Shown piece after piece: positions 1 to 8,339 of a stretch of DNA of 64,000 nt. Source of the DNA: Neobacillus muris (GTDB taxonomy: Bacteria > Bacillota > Bacilli > Bacillales > Cytobacillaceae). Position 1 is the stretch's first letter, and each line of letters begins with the position of its first letter. The stretch is from positions 62,001-126,000 of the forward strand of contig NZ_CALPDF010000004.1 in assembly GCF_943193175.1 (NCBI RefSeq), read 5' to 3'. Under the pieces are notes generated by a model that was given only the letters and a program-made list of their open reading frames with translations, searched no databases and was not told where the DNA came from. The translations under genes and the position numbers were made by a program.

Positions 1-142
1 TACACTGAAGAATAGTCTCAATTACCTCAGAAATTTCATTATCTAAATATACAATTAAATCAAAGATAGCCTGACCTTCTTGCTTTAATACCTCTTTGAC
101 AGTGGTGATATGGTTATTAACCTTAAATAAACTTTTAGCCAT
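1..142 (-). CDS. kdsD: Arabinose-5-phosphate isomerase, N-terminal part (cut by window edge)
   Basis: This is the first 47 codons of a gene that continues beyond base 1. The peptide begins MAKSLFKVNNHITTVKEVL and continues with an AIFDLIVYLDNEI segment. That matches the helical N-terminus of KdsD/KpsF/GutQ sugar-phosphate isomerases, which comes before the SIS domain; the SIS domain itself lies outside the window. The family converts ribulose-5-phosphate to arabinose-5-phosphate, the KdsA substrate. The ATG follows a GGGGG ribosome site with 8-base spacing and lies 23 bases after the kdsA stop, so the two are probably co-transcribed. The assignment rests on a short segment plus the kdsA neighbour. 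Another SIS-domain isomerase is possible. Confidence 0.68.
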   Translation of the reverse strand, partial: MAKSLFKVNNHITTVKEVLKQEGQAIFDLIVYLDNEISEVIETILQC

Positions 143-165
143 GTAATAACCCCCAGTTTTTTTAG

Positions 166-1005
<840 letters not shown>

Positions 1006-1016
1006 CTATAAATATC

Positions 1017-1676
1017 CTAAATTTCTTGCAGCCTCTTTTTGTTGTCCAATATTTGTTGTGCGAAGTCGTAATCTTCTCTTGTATCAATATCAATCGCTTC
1101 AGTATCGTCTAATTCTTGAAAGTATGGTTTGAATCCGATTCTTCTTCCATATGTCAAGAAATGCTCCTTCTTAAAGATGTAAAATCCACTTGTCTCAATA
1201 TATACGGGTTCAATATCTTGCGTCCTCGGAACATCATGAAGGTTATAATTCAATGTTTCTCCTTTGTACCAGACAAAGGTTTGTTTTTTCTGCACGCTTA
1301 ATGCAGAATCGTAACTTTGGTTTAATACATTACTTAGGGCATTATCTACTGAGTGTCTTGTCATGAATGGTGATGTTGTATGTGCCAGCAAATAAATATC
1401 ACTATCCACAGTCTCAATAAAAGATTGATAGATTTCACTTCCTTTTACCAAGTCCCCATCAAGACAACTATCTCTTTTAACAAATTTGACTCCTTTTGGC
1501 AAATAGCTCATAATCTGTTCATCACTACAGAACACACACACCTCATCGATCTGATTAATTTGCAATAGAGTATGAAAGATGTACCAACTAAGCGAATATT
1601 CTCCTAATGGCAGAATATTTTTATGAGGTAATCGTTGGCTATTTAATTTTATAGGCACAAAAGCAACTACTCTCAT
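1017..1676 (-). CDS. Acylneuraminate/Kdo-type cytidylyltransferase (CMP-sugar acid synthetase)
   Basis: A 219-aa protein of the nucleotidyltransferase-A fold, acylneuraminate cytidylyltransferase family. It opens with AFVPIKLNSQRLPHKNI, the CTP-binding loop equivalent to the PARxxSxRxPxKN motif of NeuA/KdsB. AHTTSPF (about residues 97-103) corresponds to the substrate loop, and AIDIDTREDYDFAQ near the C-terminus is the conserved acidic metal-binding motif. Such enzymes couple CTP to an alpha-keto acid sugar to form the CMP donor. With kdsA next door the likely product is CMP-Kdo, but the sequence is closer to the NeuA/PseF-like branch than to canonical KdsB of about 250 aa. No KdsC-type phosphatase is seen in the window. 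The gene ends 23 bases before kdsA. Confidence 0.85.
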   Translation of the reverse strand: MRVVAFVPIKLNSQRLPHKNILPLGEYSLSWYIFHTLLQINQIDEVCVFCSDEQIMSYLPKGVKFVKRDSCLDGDLVKGSEIYQSFIETVDSDIYLLAHTTSPFMTRHSVDNALSNVLNQSYDSALSVQKKQTFVWYKGETLNYNLHDVPRTQDIEPVYIETSGFYIFKKEHFLTYGRRIGFKPYFQELDDTEAIDIDTREDYDFAQQILDNKKRLQEI

Positions 1677-1745
1677 TCATTTACACCCCAATTCCGTTCG
1701 CAATAAAGAACTTTAGAATAAAAAAAATGTTGATACCTGTTTTAT

Positions 1746-2912
1746 TTATCCAATTAATTTTGTGCTTACCTTTTTAAAAGATTCAAGTATGCTATTGATT
1801 TTGTGCATTAGTAAACTGAAATGCTTGTGTTGATATGCCTCAATCAAATTTTTATAAAGCATTGACTTCAAAGAATGGTTATAGAAATCAAATTTGACAT
1901 TAAACCTTTCTTGTGTCGCCCAGTTTTCTTTATAACCTTCATCCCCACGGAGAAAATCTACTGCTTCATACCCTTCCTTACATGCATCTTGTATCAGATA
2001 ATATGCTAATAAACTCCCTGGTGAATATTTTCGATAATGAATATTCATGGCATGAAGATATAAATAACTCCGCTTCCCGTCTGTCATTCCTATATGAACG
2101 ACAACAATTTCATTATCATGGCTAATATACGCCAAGTATAAAGAGTTATTTTCAAACAAGTTTTTAGCTGCCTCTAGAACCTGCTCTTTTTCTTCCTCAA
2201 AGCGAAATTTGCTGGGTGTATCCGTATACGACCATCTTTCACAATGAAGATCAAAAAATTTATTCAAGATAGGCTCAATTTCTTGTTCCTTAGAAACCCT
2301 CCTAAAAACAAGCTTCCCTTCACTATTTAGTTTTCTTTCTTTATATAGAATCTCTTTTAAAAACCTTTTATTAAATTTATTTTTTAATTCTTCAAAATCA
2401 GAACTTAAAGGTAAATAGGGACAAACATCTGTCCTTTCTCCTTTTATCAGTGAAGACCTTGATTGCTTTTGTTTTCGAATAAAGTTTGCAAAGAAGGAGT
2501 ATTCCGGAATATCCCCCCACTCTATTCGGTCCCAGCTAGATTTATCCCTATATAACTTGTTAAAAGCGACATTTAATATTTCATCGGTTTGATAGTTTTT
2601 TGAAATAATCGGGAGGATGTAATCAGATAATTCAGAACCAATCGGTTTCAAAGTTCGAAATATTATTTTCGCTAGTCTTGTACGGAAAATATAAAATGGA
2701 ACAACGCCTACAGTTTTATTCTGATCTTTTATTTCAATAATATAAGGAGTTATTTCCATTTTTTTACTTTTGTAATTCCACCAGCTTTTAAACCATCCAA
2801 CATCCTGAAAAACTGTAACCTCATAAAATTCATTTTTTAAGATATCCCACTCCGGTATTATTTTTTCAAGACAATTTATATCCCGATGAATTATTGCTTC
2901 CATATCATTCAC
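1746..2912 (-). CDS. CelD/BcsL-type GNAT acyltransferase
   Basis: A 388-aa protein with the layout of the GNAT acyltransferases often called CelD/BcsL or FemAB-like (Acetyltransf_6). An N-terminal half contains VFQDVGWFKSWW, then come DRIEWGDIP and a C-terminal GNAT core with HIGMTDGKRSYLYLHAMN and the AVDFLRGDEGYKENWA motif typical of this family near its end. The probable role is acyl transfer to an amino or hydroxyl group of the polysaccharide or its lipid-linked precursor, in the cytoplasm. It lies 31 bases after a DUF115 gene. A decayed relative sits at 3841-4090, so a unit of acyltransferase plus DUF115 was probably duplicated. The start could be the ATG at 2912 or the one nine bases further in. 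The substrate cannot be read from the sequence. Confidence 0.75.
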   Translation of the reverse strand: MNDMEAIIHRDINCLEKIIPEWDILKNEFYEVTVFQDVGWFKSWWNYKSKKMEITPYIIEIKDQNKTVGVVPFYIFRTRLAKIIFRTLKPIGSELSDYILPIISKNYQTDEILNVAFNKLYRDKSSWDRIEWGDIPEYSFFANFIRKQKQSRSSLIKGERTDVCPYLPLSSDFEELKNKFNKRFLKEILYKERKLNSEGKLVFRRVSKEQEIEPILNKFFDLHCERWSYTDTPSKFRFEEEKEQVLEAAKNLFENNSLYLAYISHDNEIVVVHIGMTDGKRSYLYLHAMNIHYRKYSPGSLLAYYLIQDACKEGYEAVDFLRGDEGYKENWATQERFNVKFDFYNHSLKSMLYKNLIEAYQHKHFSLLMHKINSILESFKKVSTKLIG

Positions 2913-2943
2913 CCAGCCCTTGATTTAATTTAAAGTAAAAGAA

Positions 2944-3828
2944 TTATAGTAAGGTGGTCACACCTGCTGAAGTAAAAGGCTGTTCACTGCCGCTCTCTTT
3001 CAACAAATCATCTAAATTGACTCGTTCAAATACCTCGAGCATTCCTCCCCTCGTTGCATTATAAATTTTAATATTATTTCGATCCGCATATTTTTTTGCT
3101 ACTTTATAAGCACTAATCATCATCTCTCCTGCTGACAAATAAGTTGGATCAACATGGCCATACTCCTTAAAGTGGTGTTTCATATCATTTGAATAGTTAC
3201 AGTCTGTACCAATTAAATAAATTTCTTTAAATCCCATGTAAACGGCTATTTGTATGAGAGAGTATGTAACCGTATAACCATTATAAACAACCGCAAATGC
3301 ATTATTGCTAAACCTTGTATTATACTTATGATTTTCAATATGATGGTTTAACATATCCATCGGAAAAATATAGTCATTATTAGTTACTGCAATATTGAGC
3401 CTTTCTAGGATCGTATGACTAATAAATTTACATTCAACATCAAGGCTTTCAATTTGCCCACGAAGTCGAGCATAAACATTTTCGTCTTGTATTCCATAAT
3501 ATGTCGGCCGCCAATCCGTTTCATCGAACGCTAAACAGATAGAGTTCATTCCAATTGTGATTTCATCCTTTAATTTTTCCAGATCTTCAATCGTCAGACT
3601 TGGTCCAGTGGCAATAATGAAGCATCGCTCACCTTTATGTTTATCTTTTATTTTCTTCAATCTTTTATATGGATTTTTCCGGTCAATTCCAAAAATCCGG
3701 AAATATTTCTTCATATTAAAAACAAAAGTTGTTTGCAGGTAAGGATAATAGGAGAATTGAAATTTTCTGATTTTTTTAATACCTGAATAAATAAAGGGAT
3801 TAGCTTTTAATTTTTCTTTAAATTCCAT
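2944..3828 (-). CDS. DUF115 / GT42-like Rossmann protein, candidate sugar-acid transferase (copy 1)
   Basis: About 294 aa. The conserved core starts KGERCFIIATGPSLTIEDLE (about residues 66-85), followed by TIGMNSICLAF and DWRPTYYGIQD, then GYTVTYSLIQIAVYMGFK, IYLIGTDCNYS and IKIYNATRGGMLEVF. The xGNGPSL-like loop and the GxDxxY region resemble DUF115 (MptE-like) proteins and the bacterial sialyltransferase family GT42. Proteins of this kind use CMP- or nucleotide-linked donors, and some DUF115 (Maf) proteins glycosylate with nonulosonic acids. With a CMP-sugar acid pathway downstream, transfer of that acid to the polysaccharide is a reasonable inference, not proven. The ATG at 3828 has AGGTGA upstream; the longer GTG start would put the ribosome site inside the gene. 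A close paralogue lies at 4093-4965. Confidence 0.7.
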   Translation of the reverse strand: MEFKEKLKANPFIYSGIKKIRKFQFSYYPYLQTTFVFNMKKYFRIFGIDRKNPYKRLKKIKDKHKGERCFIIATGPSLTIEDLEKLKDEITIGMNSICLAFDETDWRPTYYGIQDENVYARLRGQIESLDVECKFISHTILERLNIAVTNNDYIFPMDMLNHHIENHKYNTRFSNNAFAVVYNGYTVTYSLIQIAVYMGFKEIYLIGTDCNYSNDMKHHFKEYGHVDPTYLSAGEMMISAYKVAKKYADRNNIKIYNATRGGMLEVFERVNLDDLLKESGSEQPFTSAGVTTLL

Positions 3829-3840
3829 TCTGCTCACCTA

Positions 3841-4090
3841 GGTTTTAAGGATAATAGCTCTTTAATATATGGGCCGATTTTATCAGCTATGATGAAAATT
3901 AGTGCCGCCATTCTTAAAATCTTCTTCAAGCAGTAAGAATGGACAAATAACTGATTTTTCATTTTCTATTAGTTTGACAGAACCTTTATTCAAAAAATTG
4001 GCAAACAAAGAGTCCCCAGGAACATCATCCCATTCTATAACCCACTTCGTCCCTTCCCTTAAAATTTGTTATCTTGGACGTGAAATTGAT
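3841..4090 (-). pseudogene. Remnant of a second CelD/BcsL-type acyltransferase
   Basis: Translation of this gap on the minus strand gives GTKWVIEWDDVPGDSLFANF and then VICPFLLLEEDFKNGGT. These align with SSWDRIEWGDIPEYSFFANF and DVCPYLPLSSDFEELKN in the intact acyltransferase at 1746-2912. The frame is closed by an in-frame stop upstream (near 4070) and another soon after GGT (near 3890). A last stretch, KIGPYIKELLSLKPR, ends just ahead of the next DUF115 gene and may be the old C-terminus. Only a middle piece of about 60 residues is recognisable, so most of the gene has been deleted. It lies between the two DUF115 paralogues, as expected if the unit acyltransferase-DUF115 was duplicated and one acyltransferase then decayed. 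Confidence 0.75.
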
Positions 4091-4092
4091 GA

Positions 4093-4965
4093 TTAAGAGC
4101 CAGCATATACAATTTTCATATGTTTGTTCCCACACAATACTTGATCAAGTTCCACTCTTTCAAATACCTCAAGCATGCCTCCTCTAGTCGCATTGTATAT
4201 TTTAATATTGTGTTCATCGGCAAATTTCTTCGCTTCTTTGTAAGCACATATCATTTTATCTCCAGCCATTAAAAAGGCTGGATCTACATGATTATAATTT
4301 TTAAAATGATGATTCATGTTACTGGAATAGTTACAATCAGCACCAAGCAGATAGATTTCTTTAAATCCCATATAAACTGCTATTTGGATGAGGGAGTAAG
4401 TTATAGAATAACCATCATAAACAACATAAAAGGGATTCTTGCTAAATTTTGTTCTATACTTTTTATGCACAAAATTATGGTTTAACAAATTAAGCGGATA
4501 ACTAAAACAATTTTCAAAATGCTTTAATGGCATTGTTATTGTATCACCAATAAACTTACCTTCACATTTTAAGTCAAAGATATGATTTTCAAGTTTTTTA
4601 AATACCCCTTTATCTTGTATTCCAAAATAGGTAGGTCTCCAATCAGTTTCACCAAATGCAAGACAGATAGAATTCATACTGAATGTAATCTCATTTTTTA
4701 ATTTATTCAAGTCTTCAATAGTTAAACTTGGACCTGTTGCAACAATGAAACACCTTTCTCCCAAATGTTTATTTTTTAATGATTTCAGTTTTTCATATTG
4801 ACTATTCCTTACCAGTCTCGTTACTCTCAATATTTTTTTTATTTGGAAAACAACATGAATAAATAATAAGGGAATATAAACATATTGAACATTTCTTATC
4901 AGTAAAATCAAAAAATGAATCCCTTTATATTTTTTTAACGAATTTTTCACACTCAAAATATTCAC
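4093..4965 (-). CDS. DUF115 / GT42-like Rossmann protein, candidate sugar-acid transferase (copy 2)
   Basis: 290 aa and clearly paralogous to the protein at 2944-3828 along its whole length: LGERCFIVATGPSLTIEDLN, TFSMNSICLAF, DWRPTYFGIQD, GYSITYSLIQIAVYMGFK, IYLLGADCNYS and IKIYNATRGGMLEVF. Differences concentrate in the N-terminal 50 residues, which are hydrophobic and basic here, and in the middle (about 130-170). That pattern suggests two related transferases with different acceptors. The proposed function is as for copy 1. The start is uncertain: a GTG at 4965 has little ribosome site, while a TTG three codons in follows GGTGA. It is the first gene after the SinR-box palindrome at 5031-5046 and may head its own transcription unit. 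Confidence 0.68.
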   Translation of the reverse strand: MNILSVKNSLKKYKGIHFLILLIRNVQYVYIPLLFIHVVFQIKKILRVTRLVRNSQYEKLKSLKNKHLGERCFIVATGPSLTIEDLNKLKNEITFSMNSICLAFGETDWRPTYFGIQDKGVFKKLENHIFDLKCEGKFIGDTITMPLKHFENCFSYPLNLLNHNFVHKKYRTKFSKNPFYVVYDGYSITYSLIQIAVYMGFKEIYLLGADCNYSSNMNHHFKNYNHVDPAFLMAGDKMICAYKEAKKFADEHNIKIYNATRGGMLEVFERVELDQVLCGNKHMKIVYAGS

Positions 4966-5030
4966 CGCTTATTAATGGAATAAATTAATTAACATCCAAA
5001 AAGAGATATTCTTTTTTTAGTCCCTTTTTC

Positions 5031-5046
5031 GTTCTATTTAAAGAAC
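5031..5046. promoter_or_regulatory. SinR-type operator palindrome inside the cluster
   Basis: The 16-base palindrome GTTCTATTTAAAGAAC is made of two inverted SinR half-sites (consensus GTTCTYT). Its reverse complement is identical to the box at 35781-35796 in the leader of epsA, about 30 kb away. It lies in the 103-base gap between a PIG-L deacetylase gene and the second DUF115 gene, both read leftwards. No convincing -35/-10 pair was found beside it, so an internal SinR-controlled promoter is inferred from the operator only. Confidence 0.6.
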
Positions 5047-5068
5047 AAACCATAACAAAAAAATAACA

Positions 5069-6076
5069 CTAAATACTAAGAGTGTCAATCAGAAATTCTA
5101 ACCCAATAAAAAGATTGCCTTTCAATCCTATTAAGAAAGAAAGTGCGGTAATTTTCTTAGAATACCCATTATTATTTTTGAAATTTTTAATGAATGGCTG
5201 AAGTCTTTTCTTTGAAATTTGACAGTATTCCTTTAATTCATTGTCCATTTGGGATGTATCTGCTTGACGGATAGCCTCACCCATCATATAGTATTGTTCT
5301 ACATCCTGCGATTGGTGGCACTTTAACATTTTTCTTTTTAAACTTCTCTCCTCTTCAGAAATATCAATACTTATTTCTTCAGAACTAGTGTTGTCTGTAG
5401 ACAAAAATCTTACGTCACTCGTACCAATGGGCTGTATAGGATTATATTCAGTCCATTCAAAAACATTTTGATAACCTATCTTATGACACACAGACTTAAC
5501 AACATAACTAGTTAAATCATGATCTCCATGTCCGCCTTCAATACAATGAACATATACACGTCCCGGATTTAATTCTTGGAGAAATGTATGAACGTCTTTT
5601 GATATATGCTTTAAGTAGCGTTGAGTTCCGCCATCAGGAAAGCCCAAGCTAAAAATATTTTCTTTAGGTATATTAATGATCGATAGAGCTTGGATAGCCT
5701 CAAAGTATCTTATATCAAATTTCTTTTTTGCCTGATCAGCTTTAATATACCAACTTTCAGAATCCCTTCCAGTACCATTTGTAATAAACACTATTTTTAT
5801 GCTTTCTCCATTTAAACTGTGACGAAGTAAAGTTGTCCCCAACCCAAGTACATCATCATCAGGGTGAGCAGCAAAAACCAATACGTCTGTTTTTTGATTT
5901 TTACTATATATTGGGCAATGCCGTCCCAACATTTTGGGATATCTATATAAACCTCTTGTGTATTCCACCGTTTTAATTAACTGATCATTTTTTTGAATAT
6001 GACTTATGATATGGGACAGCAAGAACAGCTTGATTTTCATAATAGTCCTTTGAAGTGTCTTTTTTTTAGATTCCAT
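5069..6076 (-). CDS. PIG-L/LmbE family deacetylase (copy 1, intact)
   Basis: 335 aa. The PIG-L zinc site is visible in DVLVFAAHPDDDVLGLG (about residues 65-81), and the later VYVHCIEGGHGDHDLTS (about 175-191) gives the third metal-ligand histidine of the HxxDH region. The family removes N-acetyl groups from GlcNAc-containing substrates with Zn. Within a polysaccharide cluster the likely substrate is an N-acetylated sugar, either lipid-linked or nucleotide-linked. There is no signal peptide, so it acts in the cytoplasm. A C-terminal extension of about 90 residues beyond the core ends hydrophobic. It follows a GT4 gene by 29 bases, and the same GT4/PIG-L pair is repeated immediately upstream. 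Confidence 0.85.
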   Translation of the reverse strand: MESKKKTLQRTIMKIKLFLLSHIISHIQKNDQLIKTVEYTRGLYRYPKMLGRHCPIYSKNQKTDVLVFAAHPDDDVLGLGTTLLRHSLNGESIKIVFITNGTGRDSESWYIKADQAKKKFDIRYFEAIQALSIINIPKENIFSLGFPDGGTQRYLKHISKDVHTFLQELNPGRVYVHCIEGGHGDHDLTSYVVKSVCHKIGYQNVFEWTEYNPIQPIGTSDVRFLSTDNTSSEEISIDISEEERSLKRKMLKCHQSQDVEQYYMMGEAIRQADTSQMDNELKEYCQISKKRLQPFIKNFKNNNGYSKKITALSFLIGLKGNLFIGLEFLIDTLSI

Positions 6077-6105
6077 TAACCTCGATCCCTTCCAACAAAA
6101 ATAAT

Positions 6106-7272
6106 TTAACCTACACAGTCAAACAACTTCTTTATTTCATTAGTCGTCGTTACATTGCTGCGTTTTAGGTTACTTTCAAATTTCAAGCGTAAATCTTGAT
6201 GATAAATAAGCGTCTTAACGGCTCGATATATTTCATTTGCATCAAATTTGACAATAAATCCATTCTCACCTGTTTCAATCTGCTCCCTTGCTCCAACAAA
6301 ATCAGTTGTTACAATGGGTTTGTTAAAAGCCCTTGCTTCTGCCAATGAAATACAATATCCTTCGTGCCTTGATGATTGAACATAAATATCACATTGCCTA
6401 ATAAAGTTGTATGGATTATTTTTTGTTCCTAAGAGAATGAGGTCATCCTGCAAACCATACTCTGTGATTAATTCTTCTATTTTTGGCCGGCTGTCACCAT
6501 CTCCCAAGCAGTACCACCTGACATGCATTCCTTCAGACTTTAGTTTCTGTAGAACTTCAGGAATTATATCTTGGCCTTTTTCTGGACTTAATCTCCCAAC
6601 AGTGAGAATCCGTAACCCGTTATAATGATCAGTGAATCCTTCAACCCTTTTTGAAAGTAAATCCATTTGGTTTTTATCAACAATATTATAGAAAACGGAT
6701 GTTTTTTCTTTTAGGTGTGGAAAAAGTTCATTAAAGTGTTTCATTGCATACTTGGAAACACAAAATACTTTGTCATATACGTCATAAAAGTCTTTAAATG
6801 GCTCCAATTGTTTAACGTAATTAAATACATCTGAATGAATCCAGGCAATTTTTGTTTTTGCCTTAATATTTTCATTTACAAAGACAACAGGTAACGAAGC
6901 TGGTACATGGTAAGCGATTGCAAGGTCATATTCAGTTTCAATCGGCGGCACCCTTTTTGCATAATACCATTCTTTTTTAAACTTGCTTTTTGTCATGTTG
7001 GCCAAGGCTGTATACCAACATATTTTCATTACTTGAATAAATTTTCCACTCTTTGCAGCATTCCAAAGCCTTTCTTTGACTGTTTTTTCACAGCCATAAA
7101 GGGGCAATATTTTTACATGTTTCGGAATTTCTGATTCAAGCTCACCGCCTGTTCCCATTAATAGAACAGTGATTTCATACTGATCCTTTGGAATAGCCTC
7201 AAGCATGGAAATAAGCGCTTTTTCAATCCCTCCCATCACCATTTTCCGCGTAACAATTATAATTTTTTTCAA
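6106..7272 (-). CDS. GT4 family glycosyltransferase
   Basis: 388 aa with a GT-B fold. The N-terminal domain starts IIIVTRKMVMGGIEKALISM, with the glycine loop of GT4 acceptor domains. The C-terminal donor domain has ILTVGRLSPEKGQDIIPEVL and the catalytic EX7E motif in SRHEGYCISLAEARAFNKP (about residues 301-319). It is soluble and is expected to act at the inner membrane face on an undecaprenyl-linked glycan. It is very similar to the GT4 at 8340-9533, including the GGIEKALISMLE opening and the EKGQDI segment, and each is followed by a PIG-L deacetylase. Donor and acceptor cannot be predicted. Confidence 0.88.
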   Translation of the reverse strand: MKKIIIVTRKMVMGGIEKALISMLEAIPKDQYEITVLLMGTGGELESEIPKHVKILPLYGCEKTVKERLWNAAKSGKFIQVMKICWYTALANMTKSKFKKEWYYAKRVPPIETEYDLAIAYHVPASLPVVFVNENIKAKTKIAWIHSDVFNYVKQLEPFKDFYDVYDKVFCVSKYAMKHFNELFPHLKEKTSVFYNIVDKNQMDLLSKRVEGFTDHYNGLRILTVGRLSPEKGQDIIPEVLQKLKSEGMHVRWYCLGDGDSRPKIEELITEYGLQDDLILLGTKNNPYNFIRQCDIYVQSSRHEGYCISLAEARAFNKPIVTTDFVGAREQIETGENGFIVKFDANEIYRAVKTLIYHQDLRLKFESNLKRSNVTTTNEIKKLFDCVG

Positions 7273-7288
7273 TTATTCCTCACCCTTT

Positions 7289-8270
7289 TTAATCAATAAT
7301 GAGAATTAGAGGTATTACTTTGAATATCTCATTGATAAAATGGAAAACTGCTTTATTTAGTTGTAGTGATCTGTATGGCAACTTTCTTTTCTCTATGTAA
7401 AGATAAAATTCATCAATTAAATAACTCCAGTCTTCTTTAGGTACCCGAGAATAGGCAATAAGCTCTTCCTTAAGATGTTTTACTTTTAGCCCGCCTGATG
7501 ATTTCTCCTTGCGTATACGCACCTTCTACATTTTGTGATTGATGGCAAGCTAACATTCTCTTTTTTTGTTTGCGTTCTTCATCTGTTAACTCAATAACAT
7601 ATTCTTTACTATGATGATGTTCAAGAGGCGATAAAAATTTCATTTTCTCTGTTCCTATCGGGTACAATGGACTATACTCAGCCCATTCAATAACATTTTG
7701 GAACTGTAAATAATTACAAACAGATTTAACCACCAAACTTACAAGGTCATGATCATTATGCCCGCCTTCAATGCAATGAACATAGATTTTTTGGGGCACC
7801 GCTTGATTAATTACGAAATGTATATCATTTGCCATTTCCTTTAAATATCGATGTGTTCCACCATCGGGAAATCCCAAACTTAAAACATTTTTTTCAGGTA
7901 TATTCAAAATTGATAAGCCTTGAGTCCCCTCTTTATATCTTGTTTCTGCAATTTTTTGTGAGAGATGTTTTTTTCTTCTCCAACTATCCTCCCCCCTTTT
8001 AGAACCATCCGTAACATACACAACTGTCACCTTTTCCCCATGTGCTAGATGTCTACTCATCATCGCGCTTAAACCTAAAACCTCATCATCTGGGTGAGCA
8101 GCAAAAACTAAAACATCCGTTGGATGAATTGATACTTTTCTTCCAATCATCGCGGTTGGATATCTGTATAGTCCTTTCATATATTCTTTGAATTTAATCG
8201 TCTTCTGGACACCGACAAATAATTGAAATAACTCTGTTATTTTCTTTTTTACTAAATGCAAAATTATCAC
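7289..8270 (-). pseudogene. PIG-L/LmbE family deacetylase (copy 2, frameshifted)
   Basis: The frame from 8270 encodes 266 aa with DVLVFAAHPDDEVLGLS and IYVHCIEGGHNDHDLVS, then stops after GEIIRRAKSKTS near 7470. The next frame carries on the homology without interruption (LKEELIAYSRVPKEDW and onward) to 7289, giving the same total length as the intact copy at 5069-6076. A single indel around 7470-7520 therefore separates the catalytic domain from the C-terminal extension. All zinc-site residues lie before the shift, so a truncated product might still be active. A sequencing error is possible. The leading GTG at 8270 or a TTG three codons later could be the start. Confidence 0.75.
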
Positions 8271-8339
8271 CCGCCTATATGATAAATAACGTTACTCCCC
8301 TGAAATCTAATAAAAAACTGCTTCTTACAGAACGAAATA

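Noticed and set aside
1017..1676. Naming the cytidylyltransferase kdsB outright
   Set aside because: The N-terminal loop and the length (219 aa) fit the NeuA/PseF-like branch better than canonical KdsB, so only the family and the likely CMP-Kdo role are given.
3902..4096. A 64-codon plus-strand frame between the two DUF115 genes
   Set aside because: The minus strand of the same bases encodes a recognisable acyltransferase remnant, and the plus frame has no ribosome site or family likeness.
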